NCBI GenBank assembly: GCA_044508835.1
Contig: JBIQHD010000005.1
Coordinates: forward strand, 132,816 to 196,815
Source of the DNA: JAKFDI01 sp044508835
GTDB taxonomy: Bacteria > Pseudomonadota > Gammaproteobacteria > Burkholderiales > Burkholderiaceae_C
Length of the DNA: 64,000 nucleotides
Direction of reading: 5' to 3'
Positions 16,270-25,634 of the stretch are shown one piece after another. The notes under the pieces are model-generated. The model had not been told where the DNA came from and searched no databases. It was given only the letters and a program-made list of their open reading frames with translations. The first letter of the stretch is position 1. Every line of letters starts with the position of its first letter. Made by a program: the position numbers and the translations under genes.

Positions 16270-17015
16270 TTTGTCGACGGGGCTTGACAGTGAAGCCCGT
16301 ACCGCTGCAGCAGCTCGCCGCCGCCGACCTCCCCGAGCGCCTGGCCGCGCCGCCGCGCCAGCAGCGCGGGCGCGACCGCCAGCAGGCGCTGATCGAGGCC
16401 GGGCTGCAGCTCACCGCCGCGCGCGACTGGGCCGACGTCACCGTCGGCGACATCGCCGCCGCCATCGGCTGCTCGGTCGGCACCTTCTACACGCGCTTCC
16501 ACGACAAGGACAGCTACTTCGCCGTCCTGCTCGCACTGGTGTGCGAGCAGCTGCAGCAGCGTGCCGACGCCTTCTTCGCCGCCCCCGAGCGGGCCGGGGA
16601 AGACGCGCCCGCCTTCGTGCGCGCATGGACGGCGCTGGCCTGCCATTCCTTCGCGCTGCACCGCGGCCTGTACGCCGCGGCGGTGCTCGACGTCCGCCGC
16701 CGCCCGGCCGAAGAGGCCGCGTCGACGCCGCTGATCCGGCTGCGCGACCGCAGCCGCCAGCAGTTCCTGGAAGCGATGTCGCGCTGGCCGGCCTGCCGCG
16801 GTGCGGCCGCGCAGGCCCGGCTGCGCTTCGCCCACCAGATGACGCAGGGCGTGCTGATCAACGCCGTGCTCACGGACCCCGGGCCGCTCAAGCTCGACGA
16901 CCCCGGCTTCGCCCGCGAACTCGCCGCGGCGCTGGGCGCCTACGTCGGCCTGCCGGCAACCGCGGCCCAGGCGACGCCGAAGCAGCGCGCCGGCACCACC
17001 AGGAGACCACGATGA
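16263..17015 (+). CDS. TetR/AcrR family transcriptional regulator
   Basis: About 250 residues. A helix-turn-helix of TetR type spans about residues 35-80: RDRQQALIEAGLQLTAARDWADVTVGDIAAAIGCSVGTFYTRFHDKDSYFAVLL. The C-terminal part is a helical ligand-binding/dimer domain. The start is uncertain: ATG 16263 lies within the operator palindrome, whereas GTG 16290 has GGGG about 8 bases before it and gives VKPVPLQQLAAADLPERL. The stop overlaps the ATG of the ABC substrate-binding gene (ATGA), so it leads the sulfate-ester operon and probably represses it together with itself. The inducer may be a sulfate ester or its product; this is inference. Confidence 0.9.
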   Translation: MFICRRGLTVKPVPLQQLAAADLPERLAAPPRQQRGRDRQQALIEAGLQLTAARDWADVTVGDIAAAIGCSVGTFYTRFHDKDSYFAVLLALVCEQLQQRADAFFAAPERAGEDAPAFVRAWTALACHSFALHRGLYAAAVLDVRRRPAEEAASTPLIRLRDRSRQQFLEAMSRWPACRGAAAQARLRFAHQMTQGVLINAVLTDPGPLKLDDPGFARELAAALGAYVGLPATAAQATPKQRAGTTRRPR

Positions 17016-18085
17016 ACCGATTCCTCCACCCCCGGCATCCCCGGCACCCGCGCCACGCCGCCAGGCGGCCGCTCGCGGCCCTCGCGGCGGGGCTGCTCGC
17101 CCTGGCCTGCACGTTCGCCGCCCTGCCCGCCGCCGCGGCCGACCCGCCGGTGCTGCGCTTCCAGGACTACCCCGGCCACGGCAACCTGCTGATGCGGGTG
17201 GCGCGCAGCAAGGGCTGGTGCCAGGCCGCCGGCATCCAGTGCGAGCTCAAGCAGATCCCGGCCGCGCCGCTCGGCCTGCAGGCGCTGATCGGCGGCTCGA
17301 TCGACGTGGCGCAGACGCCCATCGAGGTGGTGGCCGCCGCGGTCCAGCGCGGCGCCAGGCTGCACACCATCGCCGGCTCGGCGGTGTCCAACATCTTCCA
17401 GGTCGACGTGGCCACCCGCGTGGAGATGCCCCACCTCGCCAAGGGCTACCCCGCGTACATGCAGGACCTCGCGGGCCGCAAGGTCGGCGTGGTGGCGCGC
17501 GGCTCGGCCACCGAGTCGTACTTCGCCTTCCTGCTGCAGCAGGCCGGAATGAAGGCCGACGACGTGACCTACGTGGCGGTGGGCTCGCCCAACACCGCGT
17601 TCGCGGCGCTGCGCGCCGGCCAGGTCGACGCCATCGTCAGCTGGGAGCCCTCGGGCACGATGTGCGAGCTGACCCGCCTGTGCCGCGTGGTCTACCGCGA
17701 CAGGGCCTTCGCCGAGCCCGCGCTGCTCAAGGCGATGTACGGCGCCGGCACCGGCCTCGTGATGCGCGCCGAGCAGATCGCCGCCCGGCCCGAGCTGGCG
17801 CAGGCGGTGGTCAAGGCCGCCCGGCAGGCCGAGGCCTTCGTCAACGACCCGGCCAACCAGGCCGAGGTGCTGAAGATTTCCGCCGAGTACTTCAGCTTCG
17901 ACATGCCGCAGGGCGAGCTGATCGCGCGCCGCACCTTCGAGCTCGGCGTCGAGGCCGGCACCTTCAAGACCATGGTCAGGCGCGACGCCGTCGCGGCCAC
18001 CCTCGAATACCTGAAGCAGACCCGGCAGATGGCCGCGCTGCCCAAGGTGGCCGACCTGGTCTGGGACCAGGCGCCAAGCGAGTGA
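17012..18085 (+). CDS. ABC transporter substrate-binding protein, SsuA/TauA/NMT1-like
   Basis: A 357-residue periplasmic protein with a long twin-Arg-containing signal peptide (RRPLAALAAGLLALACTFAALPAAAA), cleaved near AAA-DPPVL. The PVLRFQDYPGHGNLLMRVARSKGWCQ segment, IGGSIDVAQTPIEVVAAAVQRGARL and LAGRKVGVVARGSATESYFAFLLQQAGM blocks are typical of the nitrate/sulfonate/taurine receptor family. AGGAG lies at 17001-17005. The stop is followed after 7 bases by the ATPase gene. The presence of two sulfatases downstream suggests it binds a sulfate ester or sulfonate, though the exact ligand cannot be seen. Confidence 0.9.
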   Translation: MNRFLHPRHPRHPRHAARRPLAALAAGLLALACTFAALPAAAADPPVLRFQDYPGHGNLLMRVARSKGWCQAAGIQCELKQIPAAPLGLQALIGGSIDVAQTPIEVVAAAVQRGARLHTIAGSAVSNIFQVDVATRVEMPHLAKGYPAYMQDLAGRKVGVVARGSATESYFAFLLQQAGMKADDVTYVAVGSPNTAFAALRAGQVDAIVSWEPSGTMCELTRLCRVVYRDRAFAEPALLKAMYGAGTGLVMRAEQIAARPELAQAVVKAARQAEAFVNDPANQAEVLKISAEYFSFDMPQGELIARRTFELGVEAGTFKTMVRRDAVAATLEYLKQTRQMAALPKVADLVWDQAPSE

Positions 18086-18092
18086 GGCGGCC

Positions 18093-18875
18093 ATGGCAGC
18101 GATTTCCATCCGCGACCTGAGCGTCGACTTCGGCGGCGCCGTGCTGGCCGTCGACAACGTGAGCCTGGAGATCGCCTCCGGGCAGTTCGTGGCCATCGTC
18201 GGCCCGAGCGGCTGCGGCAAGACGACGATCCTGAACCACCTGACCGGCCTGCTGCCGGTGCAGCGGGGCACGGTCACCATCGGGGGCCAGCCGCCCGAGG
18301 CCGGCAGCCCGCGCGTGACCTACACCATGGCGCGCGACTGCCTGTTCCCCTGGCGCACGGCGCTGCAGAACGTGTGCTTCGGCATGGAGCTGCGCGGCGT
18401 CCCGGTGGCCGAGCGCGAGGCGCGGGCGCGCGAGGCGCTGGCGCAGGTGGGGCTGGCGCGCTTCGCCGATGCCTACCCCAAGGCCCTGTCGCACGGCATG
18501 CGCCAGCGTTGCGCGCTGGCCCGCGGCTTCTGCCTGGAGGGCGAGGCGCTGCTGATGGACGAGCCCTTCGGCGCGCTCGACGCGCAGACCAAGATCCAGC
18601 TCGAGGACCTGCTGCTGGAGCTGTGGGGCCAGACGCGGCGCACCGTGGTCTTCATCACCCACGACCTGGCCGAGGCCGTGGCGCTGGCCGACCGCGTGGT
18701 GGTGATGAGCGCGCGGCCCGGGCGCATCGTGGCCGACATGGCCATCGACCTGCCGCGCCCGCGCCACGTGCGCGAGCTGCAGCGCGACCCGGCCTTCCTG
18801 CGCCTGTATTCGCAGGTCTGGGAGCAGCTCGAGCTGGGCATCCGCCATTCGCAGGCGGCGGAGGTGGCGGCATGA
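18093..18875 (+). CDS. ABC transporter ATP-binding protein, SsuB/TauB-like
   Basis: A 260-residue ATPase with Walker A GPSGCGKTT (about residues 41-49), Q-loop region ARDCLFPWRTALQNV, signature LSHGMRQRCALAR (variant of LSGGQ: second Gly is His, Gln is Met), Walker B LLMDEPFGALD and switch His in VFITHDLAEAV. LSHGMRQR-type signatures occur in sulfonate/nitrate importers. It energises the permease encoded 58 bases downstream. The gene belongs to the tightly packed sulfate-ester operon. The variant in the Q-loop (Cys-Leu-Phe-Pro-Trp after Asp) has no Gln at the usual spot and deserves comparison with relatives. Confidence 0.93.
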   Translation: MAAISIRDLSVDFGGAVLAVDNVSLEIASGQFVAIVGPSGCGKTTILNHLTGLLPVQRGTVTIGGQPPEAGSPRVTYTMARDCLFPWRTALQNVCFGMELRGVPVAEREARAREALAQVGLARFADAYPKALSHGMRQRCALARGFCLEGEALLMDEPFGALDAQTKIQLEDLLLELWGQTRRTVVFITHDLAEAVALADRVVVMSARPGRIVADMAIDLPRPRHVRELQRDPAFLRLYSQVWEQLELGIRHSQAAEVAA

Positions 18876-18933
18876 GCGCGCCGGGCCGCTCCCAAGCGCT
18901 CATCCCGCAGCGCGCAGCGCGGAGGGCAGTCCA

Positions 18934-19752
18934 GTGAATTCCCCCCTGCCCGCGATGGCCCGGCCCCTCGCGGCCGGCGCGCCGCACCGCGACCCCGCGC
19001 GCCGCCGGGGCGGCACCCCGCTGCGCCACGCGGTCTTCCTCATCGTCTTCTTCGGCGCCTGGGAATGGACCGCACGCCAGGGCCTGCTCGACCGCGCGCT
19101 GTTCGGCCAGCCTTCGCAGATCGCGCACTACCTGTGGCAAGGCTTCTTCGTGGACGGCAAGCTCTGGCTGGAGCTGGCCTACACCGTGGGCGGCACGCTG
19201 GCATCCTTCGCGTTGGGCGCCGTGCTGGCGGTGATGCTGGGCCTGGCCTTCACGCAGTGGCCGGCGATGGAACGCGCGCTGGAGCCGTACCTGGGCGTGA
19301 TCAACGCCATGCCGCGCTTCGCGCTGGTGCCGCTGTTCCTGCTGTGGTTCGGCCTGGGCATCGGCTCGAAGATCGCCATGGGCACGAGCCTGTCGTTCTT
19401 CATCGTGCTGGCCAACACGGTGGCCGGCATCCGCGGCGTGCCGCAGGATTTCCTGACGCTCAGCCGCTCGCTGGGCGCCACGCCGCGGCAGCTGTTCTTC
19501 AAGGTGACGCTGCCGTCCGCCGTGCCGGTGATCTTCTCGGGCCTGCGCCTGGGCCTGATCTTCTCGATGCTGGGCGTGGTGGGCGCCGAGATCATGGCCG
19601 CCGAGCACGGCCTGGGCCAGACCCTGGCCTACCTGCAATCGAACTTCAACATGGACGGCGTGATGGCCCTGCTGTTCGTGCTCGCGGGCCTCGGCATGGT
19701 GGTGACCAAGGGCATGGCGCGGCTCGAGGCCTGGCTGCTGCGCTGGCAATGA
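18934..19752 (+). CDS. ABC transporter permease, SsuC/TauC-like
   Basis: A 272-residue inner-membrane permease with about six transmembrane helices. The BPD_transp EAA motif is visible as SRSLGATPRQLFFKVTLPSAVPVIFSGLRLGL. GTG at 18934 is the likely start, with GGAGG at 18921-18925. The helix near residues 25-45 (HAVFLIVFFGAWEWTARQG) and the C-terminal GVMALLFVLAGLGMVVTKGMARLEAWLL frame the transport unit. The stop overlaps the next gene's ATG by four bases. The substrate is presumably the same sulfate ester or sulfonate bound by the upstream receptor. Confidence 0.93.
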   Translation: MNSPLPAMARPLAAGAPHRDPARRRGGTPLRHAVFLIVFFGAWEWTARQGLLDRALFGQPSQIAHYLWQGFFVDGKLWLELAYTVGGTLASFALGAVLAVMLGLAFTQWPAMERALEPYLGVINAMPRFALVPLFLLWFGLGIGSKIAMGTSLSFFIVLANTVAGIRGVPQDFLTLSRSLGATPRQLFFKVTLPSAVPVIFSGLRLGLIFSMLGVVGAEIMAAEHGLGQTLAYLQSNFNMDGVMALLFVLAGLGMVVTKGMARLEAWLLRWQ

Positions 19753-21686
19753 CGACCATGGCAACCATTCCCTCCGGCTGCGCCCACCCCGCCACCCTCG
19801 GCTTCCAGCGCCTCGTCGCCCGGTCGCTGCCGCCCGAGGACGGCGAGGACTTCGCCGACGCGCAGCGCGGCTTCATCGGCACCGTGCCGGACGCCGAGGT
19901 GCGGCGCGCCGACGGCACCGGCGTGTGGAACCTGCGCGCCTACGGCTTTCTCGACGAGGCCGAGGCGCCCGGCACGGTGCACCCCGGCCTGTGGCGCCAG
20001 GCCCGGCTCAACCGCGGGCACGGCCTGTTCCAGGTCACCGAGCGCATCTTCCAGGTGCGCGGCTTCGACATCGCCAACATCACCTTCGTCGAGACCGACA
20101 CCGGCGTCATCGCCATCGACGCGCTCACCTGCGCCGAAACCGCCGCCGCCGCGCTGGCGCTGTACCGCCGCCACCGCGACCCCGAAGGCCGGCGGGCGCT
20201 GCTGGCGGTGGTCTACACCCACAGCCACGCCGACCACTTCGGCGGCGTGCACGGGCTGGTCGACGAAGCCGAGGTGCGCGCCGGCCGCGTGATGGTGATC
20301 GCGCCGGCGGGCTTCCTGCACCACGCGGTGGCCGAGAACGTGATCGCCGGCGTGGCGATGGCCAGGCGCTCGCAGTTCCAGTTCGGCCAGACCCTGCCCC
20401 AGGGCCCCGGCGGCCAGGTCGACGCGGGCCTGGGCAAGACGCTGCCCATCGGCCGGCCGGGCCTGATCGCGCCGACGCGCGAGATCAGCGCCGAGCACGA
20501 GGTGCTGGTGATCGACGGGCTCGCCATCGAATTCCAGCTCACGCCCGACTCCGAGGCGCCGGCCGAGATGCACCTGTTCATTCCGGGCGAGCGTGCACTG
20601 AACCTGGCCGAGAACGCCACCCACACGCTGCACAACCTGTGCCCGCTGCGCGGTGCGCAGGTGCGCGACGCGCTGGCGTGGTCCAAGTACCTGCACCAGG
20701 CGCTGCACCGCTACGGGCCGCGCACCGAGGTCGTGCTGGCCCAGCACCACTGGCCCACCTGGGGCCGCGAACGCGCCATGCGCTTCCTCGCCGAGCAGCG
20801 CGACCTGTACCGCCTGCTGCACGACCAGACCGTGCGGCTGATGAGCCACGGCCTGAAGGCCGCCGAGATCGCCGAGGGGCTGGCGCTGCCGCCGGCGCTG
20901 GCCGAGCGCTGGCACCTGCGCGGCTTCTACGGCACGGTCTCGCACAACGTGAAGGCCATCGTCCAGCACTACCTGAGCTGGTACGACGCGCACCCGGCCA
21001 ACCTGCACGCGCTGCCCCCGGTGGCCGCGGCGCGCAAGACCGTCGAGTACATGGGCGGCGCCGACGCGGTGATGGCCCGCGCCCGCGCCGACTTCGAGCG
21101 CGGCGAGTTCCGCTGGGTGGCCGAGGTGACGAAGCACCTGGTCTACGCCGAGCCCGGGAACGGCGCAGCCCGCGAGCTGGCGGCCGCGGCGCTGGAGCAG
21201 ATGGGCTTCCAGGCCGAGTCGGCCACCTGGCGCAACGCCTTCCTGCTCGGGGCGCACGAATACCGCCACGGCCCGCCGGCGCCCACCCTGGCCCCGGCCG
21301 GCGGCGCGCTGATGCGCGCGATGAGCAATGCCCTGCTGTTCGACGCGCTGGCGGTGCGCGTGAACGCCGGGCGTGCGCAGGGCCTGGCCTTCACGCTGCT
21401 GTGGGACTTCCGCGACAGCGGCGAGCAGTGGCTCTGCACGCTGTCCAACGGCGCGCTCAGCAGCCTGCGCCTCGACGGCGAGGCACCGGCGGCCGACCTC
21501 GCGGTCCGCACCGACCGCGACACGCTGGACGCCATCGTGCAGCAGCGCCTCACGCCCGCGCAGGCGCTGGCCGAAGGCCGGCTGCTGCTCGACGGCCAGG
21601 CGCCGCTGCTGGCACGTCTTTTCTCGCTGCTCGATCGCTTCGGCGGCAACTTTCCCGTGGTGGATGCCGCGCCCTGGCCGGCCTGA
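19749..21686 (+). CDS. Linear alkylsulfatase, metallo-beta-lactamase fold (SdsA-like, class III)
   Basis: A 645-residue protein close to the size of known Zn alkylsulfatases. The MBL domain carries the zinc motif THSHADHFGG (about residues 157-166), the ENATHTLHN segment diagnostic for this family and AQHHWPTWG. A helical dimerisation domain follows (about 380-520: KVLHYLS-like VQHYLSWYDAHPANLH, EYMGGADAVM), then a C-terminal SCP2-like lipid-binding domain (about 530-645). It hydrolyses primary alkyl sulfates (SDS-like) to alcohol and sulfate. No clear signal peptide is visible, so it may act in the cytoplasm after ABC uptake. Start 19749 overlaps the permease stop; ATG 19758 is an alternative. 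Confidence 0.93.
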   Translation: MTTMATIPSGCAHPATLGFQRLVARSLPPEDGEDFADAQRGFIGTVPDAEVRRADGTGVWNLRAYGFLDEAEAPGTVHPGLWRQARLNRGHGLFQVTERIFQVRGFDIANITFVETDTGVIAIDALTCAETAAAALALYRRHRDPEGRRALLAVVYTHSHADHFGGVHGLVDEAEVRAGRVMVIAPAGFLHHAVAENVIAGVAMARRSQFQFGQTLPQGPGGQVDAGLGKTLPIGRPGLIAPTREISAEHEVLVIDGLAIEFQLTPDSEAPAEMHLFIPGERALNLAENATHTLHNLCPLRGAQVRDALAWSKYLHQALHRYGPRTEVVLAQHHWPTWGRERAMRFLAEQRDLYRLLHDQTVRLMSHGLKAAEIAEGLALPPALAERWHLRGFYGTVSHNVKAIVQHYLSWYDAHPANLHALPPVAAARKTVEYMGGADAVMARARADFERGEFRWVAEVTKHLVYAEPGNGAARELAAAALEQMGFQAESATWRNAFLLGAHEYRHGPPAPTLAPAGGALMRAMSNALLFDALAVRVNAGRAQGLAFTLLWDFRDSGEQWLCTLSNGALSSLRLDGEAPAADLAVRTDRDTLDAIVQQRLTPAQALAEGRLLLDGQAPLLARLFSLLDRFGGNFPVVDAAPWPA

Positions 21687-21690
21687 AGAC

Positions 21691-23307
21691 ATGACAGACG
21701 ACACCTTCGACTACGTCATCGTCGGCGGCGGCTCCGCCGGCTGCGTGCTGGCCGGGCGGCTCAGCGAAGACCCGGGCCTGCGCATCGCGCTGGTCGAGGC
21801 CGGCCCGGCGGACAGCACGCGCTGGGTCTCGGTGCCCGCCGGCCTCGCCGGCACCGTGCCGACGCGGCGCCTGAACTGGGCCTTCGAGACCGAGCCGCAG
21901 CGCGGCCTGAACGGGCGCCGCGGCTACCAGCCCCGCGGCAAGGTGCTGGGCGGCAGCTCGTCCATCAACGCGATGGTCTACATCCGCGGCCACCGCAGCG
22001 ACTACGACGACTGGGCCGCCGCCGGCTGCCCCGGCTGGTCCTGGGACGAGGTGCTGCCCTTCTTCCGCCGCTCCGAGGGGCTCACCGCGCCGGGGCTGGA
22101 CGCCCGCTGGCATGGACGCGACGGGCCGCTGAAGGTCTCGGCCCTGGTCTCGCCCAGCGACTTCAACCGCCATTTCCTGCAGGCGGCCACCGAGTGCGGC
22201 CATGCGCTCAACCTCGACTTCAACGGCGCCGAGCAGGACGGCGTGGGCCTGTACCACGTCACCCAGCAAGGCGGCGAGCGCTGGAACGCCGCACGCGCCT
22301 ACCTCGAACCGGCGGCCGGCCGGCCCAACCTCGTCCGGCTGCTGGGTGCGCAGGCGCGGCGCGTGCTGTTCGAGTCCGGTCCCGGCGCCGAGCGCGCCAC
22401 CGGCGTGGAGATCGTCCAGGACGGCAGCGTGCGGCGGCTCACGGCGCGGCGCGAGGTGGTGCTGGCGGCCGGCGCCTTCGGCAGCCCGCAGCTGCTGATG
22501 CTCTCGGGCATCGGCGACGGCGAGGCGCTGCAGGCGCTGGGCCTCGCGACGCGGGTGCACCGGCCGGCGGTGGGCGCCAACCTGCAGGACCACCCCGACT
22601 GCCTGATCTCGCGCCGCCAGAGCGACCCGGGGCTGTTCGGCCTCGGCCTGCAGGGGCTGGCGCGCCTGGCCCGCGAGTGGCGGCTGTACGGGCGCGAGCG
22701 GCGCGGCCTGCTGAGCACCAACTTCGCCGAGAGCGGCGGCTTCTTCCGCAGCCGCCCCGGGCTGCCGCGGCCGGACGTGCAGTGGCACTTCGTCGTCGCC
22801 ATGGTCGACGAGCACGGCCGGCGCCGCCACCTCGGCTGCGGCTTCAGCCTGCATGCCTGCGTGCTGCGCCCGCGCTCGCGCGGCAGCGTGCGCCTGGCAA
22901 GCAGCGACCCGCTGGCCGCGCCGCGCATCGACCCGGCGTTTCTCGACGACCCCGAGGACGTGCAGACGCTCACGCGCGCCTACCGCGCCACGCGCGCGCT
23001 GCTGGACACGCGCGCCCTCGCACCGCACGCCGGCCGGCCGCTGCACGACGAGCCCGCGCCCGGCGACGACGCCGCGATCGAACGCTTCCTGCGCGCGCGC
23101 GTGGACACCATCTACCACCCGGTGGGCACCTGCCGCATGGGCAGCGATGCCGACGCCGTGCTCGACCCGCAGCTGCGCGTGCGCGGCGTGCGGGGCCTGC
23201 GCGTCGTCGACGCGAGCGTCATGCCCACGCTGGTGGGCGGCAACACCAACGCGCCCACGATCATGATTGCCGAGAAGGCGGTCGACCTGATGCGCGCCAA
23301 CGCCTGA
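21691..23307 (+). CDS. GMC family FAD oxidoreductase (choline dehydrogenase/alcohol dehydrogenase type)
   Basis: A 538-residue flavoenzyme. FAD-binding FDYVIVGGGSAGCVLAGRLSED is at the N-terminus, GMC signature 1 in RGKVLGGSSSINAMVYIRG, signature 2 in GAFGSPQLLMLSGIG, and the catalytic His near VDTIYHPVGTCRMG, with the C-terminal VGGNTNAPTIMIAEKA. It starts 4 bases after the alkylsulfatase stop. Since alkylsulfatase releases a primary alcohol, this enzyme is likely to oxidise it to the aldehyde, a sensible two-step pathway. That substrate link is inference; family members also oxidise choline or polyols. Confidence 0.92.
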   Translation: MTDDTFDYVIVGGGSAGCVLAGRLSEDPGLRIALVEAGPADSTRWVSVPAGLAGTVPTRRLNWAFETEPQRGLNGRRGYQPRGKVLGGSSSINAMVYIRGHRSDYDDWAAAGCPGWSWDEVLPFFRRSEGLTAPGLDARWHGRDGPLKVSALVSPSDFNRHFLQAATECGHALNLDFNGAEQDGVGLYHVTQQGGERWNAARAYLEPAAGRPNLVRLLGAQARRVLFESGPGAERATGVEIVQDGSVRRLTARREVVLAAGAFGSPQLLMLSGIGDGEALQALGLATRVHRPAVGANLQDHPDCLISRRQSDPGLFGLGLQGLARLAREWRLYGRERRGLLSTNFAESGGFFRSRPGLPRPDVQWHFVVAMVDEHGRRRHLGCGFSLHACVLRPRSRGSVRLASSDPLAAPRIDPAFLDDPEDVQTLTRAYRATRALLDTRALAPHAGRPLHDEPAPGDDAAIERFLRARVDTIYHPVGTCRMGSDADAVLDPQLRVRGVRGLRVVDASVMPTLVGGNTNAPTIMIAEKAVDLMRANA

Positions 23308-23318
23308 GGAGAACGCCC

Positions 23319-25610
23319 ATGTCCGCATCCGACGCGCCGCGCATCGGCCGCACCATCGCCGACTCGGTGCCGCACTGGCCGGCCCGGCCCAAGCGCCCGG
23401 CGGGCGCCCCCAACATCCTCGTCGTGCTGTTCGACGACGTCGGCTTCTCCGACTTCGGCTGCTACGGCTCGGGCATCCGCACGCCGGCCATCGACGCCAT
23501 CGCCGCGCGCGGCCTGCGCTACACGGGCTTTCACACCACGGCCATGTGCTCGACCACGCGCGCCGCGCTGCTGACCGGGCGCAACCACCATGCGGTGGGC
23601 ATGGGGTGCCTGGCCAACTTCGACAGCGGCTTTCCCGGCTACCGCGGCAAGATCAGCCCGAGCGCCGGCACCCTGGCCGAGATGCTGCGCCCGCACGGCT
23701 GGCGCAACTACATGGTGGGCAAGTGGCACGTGACCCCGCTCACGCAATCCGGCCCGGCCGGTCCTTACGACGGCTGGCCGCTCGGGCGCGGCTTCGACCG
23801 CTACTACGGCTTCATGGACGCCGAGACCGACCAGTACGCGCCCGAGCTGGTGCGCGACAACACCCACGTCGACGCGCCCGCGCGCTTCGAGGACGGCTAC
23901 CACCTGAGCGCCGACCTCGTCGACGAGGCCATCCGCATGCTGGCCGACCACCAGGCCGACGCGCCCGACGCGCCCTGGCTGATGTGGCTGGCGCTCGGCG
24001 CCTGCCATGCGCCGCACCAGGCGCCGCAGGACATGATCCGCGCCTACGACGCGCAGTTCGCCCACGGCTGGGACGCGGAGCGCGCGCAGCGCCTGGCGCG
24101 CCAGAAGGCGCTGGGGCTCGTGCCGCCGGACACCGAGCTGCCGCCGCGCAACGACGGCGTGCCGGCCTGGGACGGCCTCGGCGACGCCGAGAAGCGCGTG
24201 TTCACGCGCCTGCAGTCGGCCTTCGCCGCCATGCTCGAGCACGCCGACCAGCAGATCGCACGGCTGACGGCCTTCCTCGACACCGCCGGGCTGTCCGAAG
24301 ACACGCTGGTGCTGGTGCTGTCGGACAACGGCGCCAGCCAGGAAGGCGGCCCGCTCGGCTTCGTCAACGCCATGGGGCCGTACAACCTCAAGCCCGAGGA
24401 CCTGGCCGAGAAGCTGCGCCGCATCGACGACATCGGCGGCCCCGACACCCACTCGAACTTCCCGCAGGGCTGGGCCATGGCGTCGAACACGCCGCTCAAG
24501 CGCTACAAGCAGAACACCCACGGCGGCGGCATCCGCGACCCGCTGGTGATGGCCTGGCCGCGCGGCATCGCCGCGCGCGGCGAGCTGCGGCATCCGTTCT
24601 GCCACGCCAGCGACCTGCTGCCCACGCTGCTGGCGCTGTGCCGCGTGGAGCCGCCGGCCACGGTGAACGGCGTGGCCCAGCAGCCGCTCACCGGGCAGAG
24701 CTTCGCCGACAGCCTGGCCGACCCGCAGGCGCCGGCGCGCACGCGGCCGCAGTACTTCGAGATGTTCGGCCACCGCGGCATCTGGCACGAAGGGTGGAAG
24801 GCCGTGGCCTGGCACGCGCCGGGCACGCCCTTCGACGCCGACCGCTGGGAGCTCTACCACCTCGACCGCGACTTCGCCGAGAACCACGACCTGGCCGCGC
24901 AGCAGCCCGAGCGCCTGGCCGCGCTGCAGGCGCTGTGGTGGCGCGAGGCCGAGGCCCACCAGGTGCTGCCGCTGGACGAGCGCTTCGGCGCCCGCTTCGC
25001 CGAGAACGCGCGGCGCGCGCAAGGCGCACGCACCGGGTTCGTGTTCCACGCCGGCATGGGCCACCTGCCCACCGACGTGGCGCCCGACGTGCGTTCGCGC
25101 AGCTACCTGATCGAGGCCGAAGTGCTGATCCCCGCAGGCGGCGCCGAGGGCGTGCTGATCGCGCACGGCGACGCGACCTCGGGCTACAGCCTGTACCTGC
25201 AGGACGGCCACCTGGTGCACGACCTGAACATCGGCGGCACCCACCAGCTGCTGCGCTCGGACCGCCCGGTCGCGCCGGGGCGGCGCCGGCTGGGCTTTCG
25301 CATGGCGCTGGGCCCGATGGTGCTGACCCCGCCGGTGCACGGCCTGGGCCGCATGGAAGTGCCCAGCGGCCGCAAGGGCAGCCTGTGGATCGACGGCGAG
25401 ATCGCCGGCGAGACCCTGTTCAAGGCCGGCTTCAACTCGCTCATCTCCTGGTCGGGCCTGGACATCGGCCGCGACCGCGCGAGCCCCGTGTCGCACTACC
25501 CGGCGCCCTACGAATTCACCGGCCGGCTGTACAAGGTGACGGTGACCCTGGCGCCGCAGCAGCGCCTGGACGGCGAGGCCATCGGCAACGCGGAGATGGC
25601 CCGGCAGTGA
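23319..25610 (+). CDS. Arylsulfatase family protein (type I sulfatase) with unusual CSTTR active-site motif
   Basis: A 763-residue sulfatase. Metal ligands appear in NILVVLFDDVGFSDFGCYGS, followed by the formylglycine site at Cys77 (C-S-T-T-R), then GRNHHAVGMG and GYRGKISPSAGTLAEML, DNGASQEGG, and a C-terminal beta-rich domain (about 575-760). The usual motif is C-x-(P/A)-S-R; here the third position is Thr, which may affect maturation. AGGAGA precedes the ATG. No signal peptide is obvious. Last gene of the operon, it broadens the locus from alkyl to other sulfate esters. A hydrolysis role is inferred from family and context. Confidence 0.9.
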   Translation: MSASDAPRIGRTIADSVPHWPARPKRPAGAPNILVVLFDDVGFSDFGCYGSGIRTPAIDAIAARGLRYTGFHTTAMCSTTRAALLTGRNHHAVGMGCLANFDSGFPGYRGKISPSAGTLAEMLRPHGWRNYMVGKWHVTPLTQSGPAGPYDGWPLGRGFDRYYGFMDAETDQYAPELVRDNTHVDAPARFEDGYHLSADLVDEAIRMLADHQADAPDAPWLMWLALGACHAPHQAPQDMIRAYDAQFAHGWDAERAQRLARQKALGLVPPDTELPPRNDGVPAWDGLGDAEKRVFTRLQSAFAAMLEHADQQIARLTAFLDTAGLSEDTLVLVLSDNGASQEGGPLGFVNAMGPYNLKPEDLAEKLRRIDDIGGPDTHSNFPQGWAMASNTPLKRYKQNTHGGGIRDPLVMAWPRGIAARGELRHPFCHASDLLPTLLALCRVEPPATVNGVAQQPLTGQSFADSLADPQAPARTRPQYFEMFGHRGIWHEGWKAVAWHAPGTPFDADRWELYHLDRDFAENHDLAAQQPERLAALQALWWREAEAHQVLPLDERFGARFAENARRAQGARTGFVFHAGMGHLPTDVAPDVRSRSYLIEAEVLIPAGGAEGVLIAHGDATSGYSLYLQDGHLVHDLNIGGTHQLLRSDRPVAPGRRRLGFRMALGPMVLTPPVHGLGRMEVPSGRKGSLWIDGEIAGETLFKAGFNSLISWSGLDIGRDRASPVSHYPAPYEFTGRLYKVTVTLAPQQRLDGEAIGNAEMARQ

Positions 25611-25634
25611 GGCCGCCCCGGCGGCGCACGCCGG

